This document shows positions 34,257 through 46,656 of a stretch of 64,000 bases of DNA, one piece after another. How positions within the stretch are numbered: position 1 is the stretch's first letter; each line of letters begins with the position of its first letter. This DNA comes from Bisporella sp. PMI_857 (taxonomy: Eukaryota; Ascomycota; Leotiomycetes; Helotiales; Helotiaceae). Location: assembly GCA_021307315.1 (NCBI GenBank), contig JAJSPD010000009.1, positions 62,001 to 126,000 on the forward strand, given 5' to 3'. A program made the translations under genes and the position numbers. The notes under the pieces were generated by a model. The model was not told the DNA's origin. It worked only from the letters and a program-made list of their open reading frames with translations, and did not search any database.

Positions 34257-36073
34257 ATTTATAGCCACGGGTTCAGCATTATTCGTTCCCCGGCGGCGCA
34301 TATCTTATGAAGCCTTCATGCACAGGTGGCCCTGGAGAGAGTGGTGACTACCAGACTATGTTGAGTCAGCCAGATTTTGCACCTGGGAAGCTCATCGAGG
34401 TTGCGGTACCATTAAGTGCGATCCTGGAAAGAGCTGTACGAATGGTGAAGCCTCGTCTTCTCCTGGTATATGGGCCGAACGATCTAGCACGGTGAGTGTC
34501 GTCGCAGATGAAGATGGTGTCAGAGTTCGAATACTGATGCGAGTTGCGCTCATGTTTCAACATATGCGTAAAGTTGAATAGGATCGCCACCCACTGATAG
34601 AGAGGATGGCGCGAAGGGATCTCGAATCCGACCCGGAAGGAAGAGAAACCGAGTTCCAGATGCAGCAAAAGGGGCAGAGTGCCCGTACGCGAGGACAAAT
34701 CTTAGTACTCCATGAACCACAACCGCATACAAGTATAAGAAGAAGTTGGCTTGATCTGGGGGGGGGCCTGAAGTAGAAGACAATGAAGACCAGAGGGAAC
34801 GGTCAGGAAGTAAATTAGAGAAGGGAGGAACGACGAAAGGAAGGTCAAGGAATGGCTGAGGCTTTTGGGGGGTAAATGGGAAAGGCAACTGATTGTTGTT
34901 GGTGTTGGTGGCCGAGCTTGGTGACTGTGTGAAGGGGTAATCAGTAGAAATGTTCAGATCAGATCAGTTCAGTTCAGTTCAGTCAGTTTTGGTTCTTTCA
35001 GTCTTTGGAAGTTACGATCATGGTGGCGTTGTACCAGGGGGGGCCCTCGTGTACGCTGATTGGTTGCATGATGGTTGGATTATTAGTCACACGCCAGTAC
35101 CTTTTGCTACATATACGTAGTCGGGATATGGATTTTGACTATCTGGTATATTCTAAAGTATCATTGGTAAATTCCCGATAAGTAAGCCCCCAATTACCCA
35201 TTCCTGTCGGTACCGATATCTACCATAAATACAAGGTATTACCCCCCGTCCTTAAATGGCAGGCAGAGGGGTTCTAGCATCAACTAATAGGGGGCATCCT
35301 AAGTAAAGTACGGCGGCGTAGGCTCCGGATCTGGACTCTCTAATCGATAAAAATCGATAAAGTCACCAAATTAAAATTTCCAAGGTCCCAGCCCAGCTCC
35401 AGTCCCTGGCCCCGTCCCCCAGCTGCTGGCCACAATCCCATATTCACTTGACTTCTCCCTTCCCTTTGCTTATACTGCAGAATACCTCCCAAGTACAAGT
35501 ACAATTAATACCTAATACATCGCCTCATTCATCTATCGCATATATATTCACCAACACTAAACCCCAATTGATCGGCGCTGAGGCTCTCTCGTGCCATTCA
35601 CGACCCGCCCCCAATTCATCATTGAAAACGGCAGCGCATCTATTTCCAGCTGCCTATTGGCGTCTACGTGCACAGTGCCAGCGAGCGGCTGTCGCTTTTA
35701 CCCCATACCCTGCCGCGCAAATTCAACCACCCATAGAACGAACAACTACCAACGGCTCATTGTCTGCCACATAATCTTTTATCCATCGGTTCGCCAGCAC
35801 CAGCGAGGACCGACACGTCAAGTTGAGCGACACCGCAATTGTTTCGTTTCGTTTCGTTTCATTTTTGTTGCGCAAAAACATTCATCGTCCGCTGAGAAGA
35901 TCCTATCCCCACCGAACGAAGACCTTCCGTCTCGGAACGACGCCGCCCCAAAAAACCCGCTTGCAAAAATCGAAATACACACCCGATGTCCCTCCCTTCT
36001 GTATAATTAATCTGGTCCTGGGGAAGCTGGAAGAGCAGCAGCTTCGAGCGGCGCCATACCATTCGGGATCACA
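34257..36073. promoter_or_regulatory. Long divergent promoter between SUMO ligase and Boi-type gene
   Basis: 1.8 kb between two divergent starts, with no supported gene. It includes a TCAG/TTCAG short repeat (about 34952-34986), a TTTCG pentamer repeat (about 35841-35863), pyrimidine-rich stretches just upstream of 36074 and a G9 run at about 34760. The open frames here (for example 34366-34698 and 34550-34888 minus) are low-complexity and overlap one another. Confidence 0.5.
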
Positions 36074-39000
36074 ATGGAAGCTCCGAGTAGACCTGATCAA
36101 GCGCGTCCAGAGCCAGGTCAGATCTTGATAGTAATTCGTGAGCAACACTTTTGATTTATTGTTTCTGCCATTGAGAGCATCCAAACACTAGAATCTCTCC
36201 ACATAGAAGGCTTGACCTACTGGCTGCGTGGTGTTAAGTGACTACTGACGCTAATTCTTACCGGCAGATGATTTCTCCGCCCGAAGCTCTGATGAATTAA
36301 GCCTTTCCAAAGGCGATCGCGTGGAACTGATTGAACGAGATGATGATTTTGGAGATGGCTGGTACTTGGGGAGGCATATTTCCAGCGGGCAGAGTGGACT
36401 CTTCCCTGAAGGTATTATTTGCCCGAGCGGTCATGTTCGCGGACTCGAATTAATTCCTGCCAGTGTATACACGAATAGCTCCTCGAGGCGCCCCTTCATA
36501 TCCCCCTACGAATCTAATTCCCAAATCATACTCGGCATCAGAAGGATTGCAGGTTAAACAAGAGCCTGTTCAACTGCCTCTAACTGCTAGTATTGAGCCT
36601 AGTACAACGATTGATTCTCGACTTTCAACCCCTTCCGCAGACCTGAGTGCAATAACTCAAGGTAGTCAACATTCTACTACGTCTGAAACTAACAACAACA
36701 TGACTCGACCTCTAAGTCCGAAGGAGCTCGACGCATCGGTTCCACCTCCCATCTCCATCTCCGCCGCAACTCCTCCGATACCCAACAGTCTCAGCATGAC
36801 ATCTGCTGTCAGATCGCATGGCCAAGGCAACGATAGTCCGGTGATGAACGAGACTTTGAGCGTCATTGACGAACACATAACAGATATGAATTCTCCTCAT
36901 CACAGCATTGTAACTGAGCGACGTGGCAATGACTCGGGTAGCGAATACAGCAGCCATTTAGACCATCGATTATCATATATCAATGGAGAGGAGACCGACG
37001 AAGAAGAGGAAGCCCAATCATACCACACCCGGGAGGAAGTGATGATCTGGAACGCCGACCAAGTTGCGGAGTATCTATTTACACTAGGCGTGGAGGCGAA
37101 GCACTGCGAGGTCTTCCGAGATCAGGAAATCACCGGTGATGTCCTATTAGGAATGGACCAAACTTCAGTATTCTTGAAAGAGTTCGACCTAGGGTCCGTC
37201 GGTCGCAGACTCAAAACTTGGCAAAGAATTAAAAGCCTCCAGGATGATTTAAGAGAGGAAACCCGTACCAGGCGAAACACGGCGACGTATGGAAGTGAAA
37301 TTAGCCACGACGACTCTATCAGAAATAGAAGCCGCAGTGAAACCTCCACAAGCATAATTGCAAGGGCTCCAAGCGTTATAGACCGACCAATATCACGCCA
37401 GAATAGCCGTCTCTCCCAACAGCATACTCCTCCCGCAACTATTGCAAGAAGCGATACTGTCAAAGCCTCTCCAGTATCCCCAAAGACTATCGCAGAAAGC
37501 CCGGGGCCAGCCCATGAGAAACGGCCTTCTGCTGCGTCAATACGCGAGATGCAACATTCCAGGCAAAGCTCTGCAGCGGATTACAATATTGCGGCAGCTA
37601 TGACAGCCTCTGACTTAGGTGGCATGCGATCCACGCCTGTTAGATCTCCTACTAAGACAAAAGATGCACACAAGAAGCAGCCTTCCTTTGACAGGAATTG
37701 GACTATGGGGAGTGCAATTAGCCCGCCACTCTCTACTCCTCTACCAAGCCGACCCCTCTCCTCTTCTGGGCTTCAGGGAATTGTCAGAAGCGCCACAGAC
37801 TATTCCAAGAGCCCAAATCCCTCTTCTACTTTTGACACCCTAGACAGGGGATACTTTTCGGGTGGCGAGGCTGAGGGTCGGCAGCGAAATGTTCTAAGAA
37901 AACGCACCACCAGCCAAGGTACCCACTCACGCAACAGCAGCTATACTGACGAGCAGAGAATGAGGAGTGCAACTACACATACCAGACACTCTAGGTTTGG
38001 CAGTGTGGACTCAGTCAGAGCCTCCACCCCTCCTTCGGCAGCACAGAAATATTATGGTTTATCTGTGAGCGGGGGACGACGAAGAACGCCATCAGAAAGT
38101 TCTTTCACCACGGGAAATACTCCACCACGCCCACCTCCACCACCAAAAGATTTCCCTTCACCTGTTACTTCACCTACGGTTACGAAACTAGAAGGGAATC
38201 CATTCGAGAATGTCATCTCTCCAAAATCAACATCCACCAAGCCCCAACCAGCAGATTGGCTTCTCCCAACGAAGTCGTCTCGTGGACCATTTGGTCTTCG
38301 TGCAATATCTGATGCGGTAACTGGTCATGAGAAGAGGGCTGCGGGTGCGGACCCTCTTTCGTCCCCCGTGAAGGAATCACCCGTACAATCACCTTCAACG
38401 AGAACTGGCTCTAGTACCCCATCCGGCGGACCAAGTTTCGACCTCGATTCTCCCGATGCCAAGGTCGCCATGACAGTGCCTCCTAATCCATCAAAGTCTA
38501 GAAAAAAGTCGAAGAAGGAGACCAGTGCCTATACTCGGGGTTTGGAGAAGAAGACACCCCAGGAGCAGATGGTTGGAGCCGATTATAGCGGGTGGATGAA
38601 GAAGAAAAGCACAAACCTAATGACAACTTGGAAGCCACGTCTTTTCGTCTTAAAAGGGCGTCGGTTATCATACTACTACTCCGAGGATGATCAGCAAGAA
38701 AAGGGTTTGATCGATATATCTTTCCATCGCGTTCTCCCTGCGGATAATGACAGATTAACTGGCCTGCATGCAACTCTTACTGGAGCAACAAACAGCCCGA
38801 CTAGTCCAAATGGGCCGCATACCGAAACAATTGCCTCAAAGCAGGCTGCTGCGGAGCCCGAATCAACTCTCAGCAAAGGAAGCGACCAAATGTTTATATT
38901 TAAGCTTGTTCCTCCACGAGCGGGTCTTTCTCGGGCTGTCACCTTTACGAAACCAACTGTACATTACTTTGCCGTTCCAAATATCAAGACGGGACGTCTC

Positions 39001-39336
39001 TGGATGGCGGCTCTCATGAAGGCCACGATCGATCGTGATGATTCTAAGCCTATTACTACAACATATCAACAGAAGACTATCTCCTTAGCGAAAGCTCGTA
39101 TGATGCGTCACCGTCCTCCTGCGCTGATGAACTTAGACGAGCATGCTGACGAAGAGGCACTAAAGACGCCCGCAAGCGACAAAAATGGCCTTAATATCCA
39201 AGGTATCATCTATGACAAGGATGATAACGAAGATGATAGCGGCGTTTCTGGTGTCTCGAAGCCAGATGCCCAAAGTGCGGGCTTATCCAATGGACATGCA
39301 GGACTGGAAAATACACCCGAGCCAAGAACAGCTTAA
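36074..39336 (+). CDS. Boi1/Boi2-type polarity protein: SH3, SAM and PH domains
   Basis: Scaffold protein of 1026 aa. Exons are 36074-36137, 36268-36411 and 36464-39336. Three splices rebuild an SH3 domain at residues about 18-75 (HDFSARSSDELSLSKGD, DGWYLGRH, GLFPEVYTRI). A SAM domain lies at about 262-325 (VMIWNADQVAEYLFTLGV, ITGDVLLGM, FDLGSVGRRLKTW). A PH domain lies at about 775-925 (YSGWMKKKSTNLMTTWKPRLF, interrupted by a Ser/Thr insert, then KTGRLWMAALMKATI). The long linkers are Ser/Pro-rich with PxxP stretches, notably RPPPPPKDFPSP near residue 625. This order is that of yeast Boi1/2 and fission-yeast Pob1, which link Cdc42 and formins to polarised exocytosis at growing tips. A start at the first Met of exon 3 was rejected because it would lose the SH3 domain. 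Confidence 0.92.
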
Positions 39337-39876
39337 CCAATGTCGGCAAAAATGTTTATATGATGACTTGACGACGGGACGGAAATAGCGAACGCATCAT
39401 GGGGCTACACTAATTACTCAACCCTTTTTTTACGCTTTCCACTTTCTACAGCATGGCAGGAACGCATGGTGGTAGTCACAAGTATGATATCCGTAATTAT
39501 GGGCATAAAACGGTATGGTTCTCGAGTTTTTTGGACAAGCACTGCAGAGTTTCTCCATCTCGGAAACCTTCAAACTGCTGATTTAACACTTCGCTGGGAC
39601 GATAAGTTGGAGGATGCTGAGTTGAGAGCGATTGTGGCATGAAGGCGACAAGGCGACGATAGGGTGGCATATCAGGCGGACGGCAATACGTTCCTTTTTG
39701 CTGCCACATATCCGTAGCAGGGTGTGAACAATCAACCAATGACTACGTGTTCTGAGCACTTTCTTTCGCGAGTGCAGCAATTTTTAGCCCAATTCTTGTT
39801 TCACAGCGATTCATGGAATATTCCTTATATGTTTTATTACATTCATCGTTACTCGTCAGAGATAAAAAAAAATATC
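39337..39876. other. Convergent intergenic region
   Basis: 3' flanks of the Boi-type gene and the TauD-like dioxygenase; nothing recognised. Confidence 0.5.
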
Positions 39877-41265
39877 CTACGCAAGTACCTCTCTTTCAGC
39901 CCTCAATGCCTCCCTCCTCGATCGACTACTTGGATCAAAATACGGCTTCTCACCCAGACTCACAACCCTATTTCCTTGCCTCTTCCCATCATAATCGTTC
40001 GTTGCTGTGTGGAAGACAGATCTATTATCCCATATCGCGAGATCATTTTTGCCCCATTTAAACCTGACCTGCAAGTCATGATTTTCCGCAATCAGCTTAA
40101 GGAAATACGATTTAAGGATCTCGGATTCCGTTTCGGTGACGCCGTCGATGTGGCCGGCGTGGACCTGGTGCGCAGCGCCGAAGAGGGATTTCCACCCCGT
40201 CACAGGGTTGGTACGCACAACGGGGTGGGAGGCCGTGAAGTCCGTGCCATTGTTCTCTGGTGCGCCGCGGTCAGAGTCGAAGAGCTGGAGCTTGTGCTCA
40301 CTGGCTACTTTGTTGAAGTTTGGCTAACCGTTGTTAGTTTTAGAGTTTTTTTTTCCATTTACCCTGTACTTTTCGCTCCCCCGGAAAGGCAGCACGAACC
40401 TGGTAATGCGTCGCGCTTAAGCCCTCGGCGAACTTTCTCCAGCTCGGGCTTAGCTTCTCGTATGCTTCGTAGCCGCTCGCCCACAGCGTATCCCCGCCCG
40501 CGCCATCTTCCGGGACCTGCACGATCTTGAGGATCGCGTAGTCGGAGGGAATGCGCTCGAAGGTGATGTCCGCGTGCCAGCCCTCGGAAGCGATGCGTTT
40601 CGAGGCTTCGAATTTGTCGGCGTAGAATTTGCGGCCTTGCTCCGAGGAGATGACGGATACCTCGTCGTCGAGCTTACCGTTCTCGTCGACGGCGATGCCA
40701 CGGGCTGCGTTGGAGAGCGCGTGTTTGTGGAGCTATATGAACGACTCAGCATGCTGTTCCGCGTTGCGAAGTAGGGTGAGAAGCAAGGAAGAAAGGAGGA
40801 GTTAGAAAATAGTACCTTGCTCGTTGCGGGTTTGCCGGTGAGCTCGCCTAGCTTTTGACCCAAAGTCTTTTGCTGCTCGATATCAATATCCTGGTTTCTG
40901 AAGAAGACGACACCTCTCCGAGACACTAAAACCGCAAGATCGCGAACTTTGGCATCATCCTCAAGGATTTCTGTTAGCTGTAAAGTTGGAAATTCCCTGC
41001 CGATAACCTTGGTCACGTCAAAGGACTTATACGAGTCGAGAGTTCCGGTGTACGGTATTGGCTTTGGGAAGTTGGATTCTTCTGCTGGTTTGGCTGCCCT
41101 CTCGTCAGGCTTGATGGGCTCCTCCGAGACGGACTTGACTGCGAGGTCATCCAGAGTTGAGGCCTCTGAAATGCTCTGCACAGTGACTTGCGGTTGGGAT
41201 TTTAAGTTGATTGGCAGAGGTGAAGAAGATGGTGAGTCTTGGACATCTGCTGATGGAGGTGCCAT
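39877..41265 (-). CDS. TauD/TfdA-family 2OG-Fe(II) dioxygenase (alkylsulfonate/taurine dioxygenase-like)
   Basis: Dioxygenase of 409 aa. Exons are 41265-40816, 40732-40400 and 40323-39877; the introns are 83 and 76 nt, all phase 0. A Ser/Pro/Glu-rich N-terminus of about 70 residues is followed by the TauD fold: GVVFFRNQDI, GWHADITFERIPSDYAIL (His and Asp iron ligands) and the distal His in IWDNRSVFHTATNDY. An Arg cluster after it matches the 2OG-binding Arg region (GNRVVSLG). Length and motif layout resemble yeast Jlp1 (YLL057c), which releases sulfite from sulfonates for sulfur supply. Acting on sulfonates is inferred from family resemblance; 2,4-D-like or other carboxylates are alternatives. 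It is unlinked to the first dioxygenase and lacks the block palindrome. Confidence 0.88.
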
Positions 41266-42180
41266 GTTAAACTAAGCTGTTGGATAGTTCTTGAAGCGTT
41301 AGATAAGTTGATAAAATTTAAATGGAATATCGCACTCCATCATCTTGAGAAATTGCGCACTTATATACAACCGCACGGCTGAGCTTCAATTTCACCATGC
41401 CATTCACTTCACTCGAAAATCCAATAGCAAAAGCAGACACACTTGTCAACTTCATCACGTCTTCCCATACTCGGTTCGCATCACCACAGCACCAACCCCT
41501 ATTCCTCGCTTAGCTCAAGAATGGGATGGATGATTAGGGGATGCGCGGGCTGAATCGCGTCAACAGATAAGGTTTCTATGAGATGGAATTGTATCGTCTT
41601 AATCGGATTTAGTGATGGTATGCCGATATGTTGAGCGTGATGCAAACAGCTCCAGGTATGGCGGAATCGAGGGGTCGCTACCCCGCAGTGTGCTATGTGC
41701 AGGAACACAATTGAGTCACCTTGTTTTAGAGAGACGCAGTTAAGATAAATATGCGGAATATGATTTGCTGATGACGGGTAGAATGGTTGTTCTGAGAGAC
41801 GGCTTGATATGGTGTGAGCTCGGAGGATGCGATGAAAGAGGAAAAGCCGCTCATACCGTCATTTCGGAGCGCAAAGCGGCAAAAATGCCCTCCAGCTAGA
41901 AATATCCTGCATCAAGTAGATATCCAAGCACGGAAGAAGTAGCGGAGCGTGCCTAAACAAATATATGATTGGGCAATTTCTTTTCAAAGTTCAAAGATAA
42001 TCGAAGGCGTATTACCGATGACCATCTATGCCGCCTTTTCCCAGACTTGAAAATGGTATCATTGCTGCCTTCTAAATCTTCTAGATCCTGAGTAAGAATA
42101 TCTCATCTTCGGATTCAAGCCTCTTGCTCGGTTCCGACCCTGCTTCCGACCTTGTCCCTTCAGTCTCTTCTATAGACTTT
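41266..42180. other. Upstream region of the TauD-like gene / 3' flank of the sulfoxide reductase gene
   Basis: No gene recognised in 0.9 kb; the composition is ordinary and the short open frames lack motifs. Confidence 0.5.
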
Positions 42181-43147
42181 CTAGAGTCGCCAATCACATC
42201 CTTCACTCAAAACCAAAGCCAACTTCTCTAGCCAGCGTTTATCAACCTCATCAAAGCCACCTTTCAACGCACAGTCGATGTCAATAATCGCGACTGTTTT
42301 CCCATCTTTGAGAACCGGGACCACGATTTCGCTTTGGCTTTCTGAGTCGCAGGCTATGTGACCTGGGAATTTTTCTACCTGCTGAATTTTTAGATGGCAT
42401 TGGTCTGTGCAAAACAAAGCGGGTGATCCAAAGGACAGCGGGAGAAGGGGTAGACCGGAAATAGAACAAGATGAACCACAGGAAAGGGGCACGAGACATA
42501 CATCAGGGACTAATTGCGTAGTCTTGTCCTTCGCAGCAGCACCGCATACACCTCTTCCAAATGCTATTGTCTGGCAGGCGACTTTTCCTTGGAACGGTCC
42601 GAGAATGAGCTGGGCCTCTTTCGATGGGTCTAGGACGTAGAAACCTGTTTCCTATCAGCTGCTGATATTTGCTTCTCGGAGCATGGACAAAGGAAGCCGT
42701 GAACATCAAGAAACACCAGCAAAAGACCTACCAGCCCAATTCACCTCCGAGCTTGGGGAAGGGAGCGATTTATATGCGTGCCATAACAAACTCGCAGCAT
42801 TGGCTAGGTTGCTACGTGAGCATTTCGAATTAGCCGATGAATTTAGGGGTAGATCATGTGATCCAATAAAGAAGTAACGATTTCCTACCAGACCTGCGGT
42901 GATGTAAGTAAGAAGGAACCTTGAAATTTTTTTTTAAAAAATACACGAAAACTCTTAAAGATAAGGTCATGTAATTACCCAGTTTCTTTGACCTTCGAAA
43001 AGCGCTGTTGCGCCTGAGAGGACCTGCTCGTACGCTTCCTCTTTTGTAACCCCTGCAGCGAAGTTTGAGGAGTCGGCGTGGACCTGGATTATGTTATGTT
43101 TGGCCTGAAAGACGTGATAAAGTTAGAGTTGTGAGTCTGCTTACCAT
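42181..43147 (-). CDS. Free methionine-(R)-sulfoxide reductase (GAF domain)
   Basis: Cytosolic antioxidant enzyme of 184 aa that reduces free L-methionine-(R)-sulfoxide (yeast homologue YKL069w). Six exons: 43147-43145, 43104-42979, 42893-42889, 42811-42732, 42644-42502 and 42378-42181. The first exon is only the ATG and the third is 5 nt (GTCTG). Together they reconstruct HADSSNFAAGVTKEEAYEQ and the junction RNWVCNLANAASLLWHA, both strongly conserved in this family, and close the frame exactly. The GAF fold continues with VNWAGFYVLDP, the redox cysteines in KVACQTIAFGRGVCGAAA and in GHIACDSESQSEIVVPV, and AIIDIDC. The first intron would be only 40 nt. No alternative in-frame ATG was found upstream of the conserved N-terminus, so the single-codon exon is preferred. 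Confidence 0.85.
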
Positions 43148-43547
43148 TGTTCAATATATCGTGATTGCGTATAGGTGGCGCAAGATATGAAGTTGATAGG
43201 TTGATCAGGTGAGAGGCGCCAGTGATATCTAGTTCGCGTGCCTGTTCGATTCCGACTTGTATCTGCCTTTATTCAAAATTAACGCAAGCCTTTGGTCACA
43301 AAGCTATCCCTATCTTATCTAGGAAGCGCTCAAGTGTGTGCTTTGGCATTAATAAGCAGTCTCTCAGTTTATGATTGAAAATTAAAATTTCTGGTAAGTC
43401 GCCATATCACGGGAAAATCGGGGCTTCGGATAAGCCCCTGAGCTGAGTTTAATACTTAGCGATGCCTTCTTTACTCACTAATTCTAATGCACAAAAAAAT
43501 TGCTGCTTGCCAGAGATCATTCATTGACCAACCTGAAAGGGATACAT
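43148..43547. other. Promoter of the sulfoxide reductase gene / 3' flank of RPA43
   Basis: 400 bp, AT-rich; no gene seen. A TTCGATTCC stretch near 43246 prompted a tRNA check that failed. Confidence 0.5.
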
Positions 43548-44930
43548 TTAAAACTTCTTCCGCTTCTGGGTCTTCTCCACACCATCCAACAAGCCCTCCT
43601 CAACAGGGACGCCCAGGCTCGTTGCTCCTCTTGCTTTTAGTCCTCCCAATCTCCGTCCTGCTGTCTCCTTTGATGTTTTTTGCTCCACCTCCTCTTGTAG
43701 TAATACATTTTCAGCTTCATCATCCAGCATAGTTCCCTCAATGCTCAAGAATCCTCGTTCCTTGTCATGACTCGTCTCGATCTCGCGAACCCTAAACTTA
43801 AGTTGCCCGTTGATCTTGTTTCCATCACTATCTACCCAATATCCGACCCCGTTCTCCGCATATGTCTCACCCATGCCATCTACATCTTCACCATCCTCAT
43901 CTTCAACGCCAATCCATTTCCAGTCTTCGGGCAATCGCTTGCGCTCAATACTCGCGTTAAATAAATTCCAGCACACAACTCCCAAGTGGCCTTCATTTTG
44001 TAGGTTAATATATCCCTCCAGCCAAACTCCTTTCTCGGGCTTGAAAAGAAGGAAGTCAGCAGTGACCCATGTCCAGCTCACCGCATATTCGTTGATATTA
44101 TGAAGAAGAGTACTGTGACCGTCGTTCTCGAATGGTTCTTCTGCATATCTCGGATTTGAGTAGGCAAGGATGACTCCGCCGAGAGGTGGGTAGTAGGTGA
44201 GAATTAGAGGAGAGATGTGCTCGGCGCATAACCCTTCAAGTGGATATTTCTGCGACACCGGGGCCAAAGGTAAGTACAGTGATGAAGTTTGTGTGTGAAA
44301 GGGCGAGGTGTCTTCTTCAGCAAGTTGCACAAGTTGTAAGGACTTATGTTTCTTTGACTTCGACTTCTTAGAGCTGATCTGCGGTACTGGAGAAGATGTT
44401 TTCGACCTATCTGGTAGGTCTCTGTGTTTCTTAGCCCTGGGCATTACATCTGCCACTTCAATATCCATCAGCTCAACCGATGTGTCCTTGTTCTTCTTCG
44501 ACTTCGATTTCTTCTTGGGTTTTGGGATCTCCTCCACATCTGAAATATGCTTTTTTACCACCTTTTGTTTCGACTTTAGTTTTTGACGCTCTCGTTCCTC
44601 TTCCGAGTCCAGTATTTCCGTTTTCACAAACTTAGGGCTTTTAGACTTCGATGTTCTTCTCATGATGGGCGATTCTTTTCGAGACGACAGTTTTGCAACT
44701 GGAGAAACAGATCTTCGCTCCCTGGCTTCTTGGTGAACATCTGTGGTTATGTCCTCCTGTGACGCTTGTATAGACAGTTCTGATTTATGCTTTTTAGACT
44801 TCGTCTGTTCATCGCCGTTCTCTCGTTTCCTCTTTTTTTCGCCGTGCTCTGAACGATGCCTCTTTGAAGATTTGGATTTATGTTTATCTAATTCCGACGC
44901 TTGTGATTGCGAAGCCATTGCGACAGACAT
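43548..44930 (-). CDS. RPA43: RNA polymerase I subunit RPA43
   Basis: Nucleolar subunit of RNA polymerase I, 460 aa, intronless. Residues 1-210 are a low-complexity Lys/Ser/Arg/Glu-rich tail (DKHKSKSSKRHRSEHGEKKR), probably disordered with nuclear localisation signals. The conserved body starts at about 215 (SSLYLPLAPVSQKYPLEGL, LILTYYPPLGGVILAYSN), the tip-associating SHS2-type domain. An OB-fold part follows (VTADFLLFKPEKGVWLEGYI, HLGVVCWNLFNASI). Rpa43 pairs with Rpa14 to form the Pol I stalk that contacts Rrn3/TIF-IA. Extended basic tails at the N- or C-terminus are common in filamentous fungi. It is divergent from the J-protein gene, with 333 bp between starts. Confidence 0.88.
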   Translation of the reverse strand: MSVAMASQSQASELDKHKSKSSKRHRSEHGEKKRKRENGDEQTKSKKHKSELSIQASQEDITTDVHQEARERRSVSPVAKLSSRKESPIMRRTSKSKSPKFVKTEILDSEEERERQKLKSKQKVVKKHISDVEEIPKPKKKSKSKKNKDTSVELMDIEVADVMPRAKKHRDLPDRSKTSSPVPQISSKKSKSKKHKSLQLVQLAEEDTSPFHTQTSSLYLPLAPVSQKYPLEGLCAEHISPLILTYYPPLGGVILAYSNPRYAEEPFENDGHSTLLHNINEYAVSWTWVTADFLLFKPEKGVWLEGYINLQNEGHLGVVCWNLFNASIERKRLPEDWKWIGVEDEDGEDVDGMGETYAENGVGYWVDSDGNKINGQLKFRVREIETSHDKERGFLSIEGTMLDDEAENVLLQEEVEQKTSKETAGRRLGGLKARGATSLGVPVEEGLLDGVEKTQKRKKF

Positions 44931-45263
44931 AATTGATGTGAATCAATAGCCCGTGTCGAGGATGTGCAAAATGATCAATCACAAGTCAACGGAAGCAAAT
45001 AAAAAAAAGTATGATGCGGGCGCTAGCGGAGTATATGTGGCTAGGTAGGTCTCTGGGTCCCGCTTTGTGGCTTGAATTCCTGACACGCGATTTCTCGACG
45101 GAGCGCGGCGGATAATTATAACACATTTCACTTTCATCGCAAGCTTGACATTTTTAAACTCATTTAATAAGTCTACGACATCCTCGCCTCATACTTTCAG
45201 CTCGACCTGATCTCGCGATGCTGACAAAGGAACCATTCTCTTGAATATTACAAACTTGTCACA
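44931..45263. promoter_or_regulatory. Bidirectional promoter between RPA43 and the J-protein gene
   Basis: 333 bp between divergent starts. It contains A8 and TTTTTAAAC stretches; no specific site can be named. Confidence 0.45.
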
Positions 45264-46393
45264 ATGTCGAGCCAAATATTATCTCTAGCAGGATGGACTT
45301 TCCTACCAAATGTACGTCCCTGCACAAGTGTTCATACAAACTCGGCCAAAATTGCTAACCATGACAGATGGTAACTGGGTGGGTTCAGAGCCTTTACTAT
45401 GGAATTATAATTCGAGCAGGAGATCCAAAACCACAACCAGGTTCCCCGCGATGGATTGCACATCGGCGGCGCATCCATATCATAGTCGTGAGCGCATATC
45501 TCCTATATACAATCTATGAAGCAGACTGGGAGATTAGAAGAGAGTCAGACTTCTACCAAGATTTGGGGGCATCACATACCTCGACCGATCGCGAAATCAA
45601 ATCTCTATTTCGCAGGCTCGCTGCGAAGCACCATCCGGATAAAGTGCAAGGTTCTGTTTCTGGGGACGGGTATTTCGTGCATCTCAAGCAAGCACAAGAT
45701 ACGCTGCTCGATCCTGCAAAACGTTTCGCATATGAACGTTTTGGGCCCACGATACTAGAATGGCAACGCTGTTCCAGTGTTCGCGACTACTTAATTCAAG
45801 GACTTCAATCTATCATCCCATATTACTTGGTTGCGGCATTCTTTATGTATATACTCAGCATATTTGGATATCTCGAATGGGGCAAATACTGGCGCTGGTT
45901 GACGATGATCTGCCTCTGCGTTTTTGAGTTGCATACGATCTCCAGACCACAGTTCCCACAATTTGTCTCTAAGCTACTTAATCCAATTCTCACAGCATTC
46001 ACCACACATCCGCCATATCTTCCTTTTCAGCTCATCCAATTATTCAGAAAAATGAGCTTAACCCTTTATATTGCCTTTTCCCAGATTGGGCCGCTTCTTG
46101 AGCCTCCTACACAAACGAAGCGCTCCTCAGATCCAGAGGTGCAGCTAAGAGACAACCTGAATCGATTGGAAGCGAATACGAAACTGGCAGAAGCAGAAGC
46201 GGCGAGACTGATGGGCATAGAGATGGGACCGTTTATGGGCGATAAGGAAGCCTTGGATGGTCTACAGAGTAAAATTGGGCGTTGGTTAGTACAGAATACT
46301 GTAAGGAATGATCCTATAGTACGGGACGCAATCGGGAGAAGTATGCAGAAACGGAGGGTGGATGCGCCCGCTGGGGCAAAAGGGAATAGGTAG
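45264..46393 (+). CDS. Membrane-anchored DnaJ (Hsp40) co-chaperone
   Basis: J-domain protein of 357 aa. Exons are 45264-45311 and 45368-46393, with the intron at 45312-45367. One N-terminal membrane segment lies at about residues 48-66 (IHIIVVSAYLLYTIYEA). The J domain is at about 75-145 (DFYQDLGASHTSTDREIKSL, AAKHHPDKV with the HPD tripeptide, then QAQDTLLDPAKRFAYERFGP). At least two further hydrophobic segments follow (YYLVAAFFMYILSIFGYL; WLTMICLCVFELHTI). The C-terminal cytosolic or lumenal helix is charged. The HPD motif indicates stimulation of an Hsp70 ATPase. The topology resembles ER-membrane J-proteins such as Erj5, so an ER role is inferred. It is conserved in ascomycetes; the exact orthologue is not certain. 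Confidence 0.85.
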
Positions 46394-46656
46394 CACTTGT
46401 ATAGACATATTAAAATATTTCATTCTCATTGTTCAACTATCTTACAGACGTGCTTTCGTCTCATATCATGAACATTCTTATCAGGGGCCGGGTCATTTCT
46501 ACTTCTAAGTCATCTTCACCCAACATCCTAATTTGGAAAGCTCAGGCACTCTGATCTTACAAGTTTGGGACCTTGAAAGACCCAGTCCTATTCTATCTTT
46601 CATATTCATACCTTTTGTATACAGTAGCGGGTCGCGATCTATGCAAAGCATCCGCT

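Noticed and set aside
36463..39336. Boi-type protein starting at the first Met of its large exon
   Set aside because: This would delete the SH3 domain, which is rebuilt cleanly from two upstream exons.
43230..43265. TTCGATTCC resembling a tRNA T-loop
   Set aside because: The flanking bases do not form a T-stem, and no acceptor, D or anticodon arms can be folded at the right distances.
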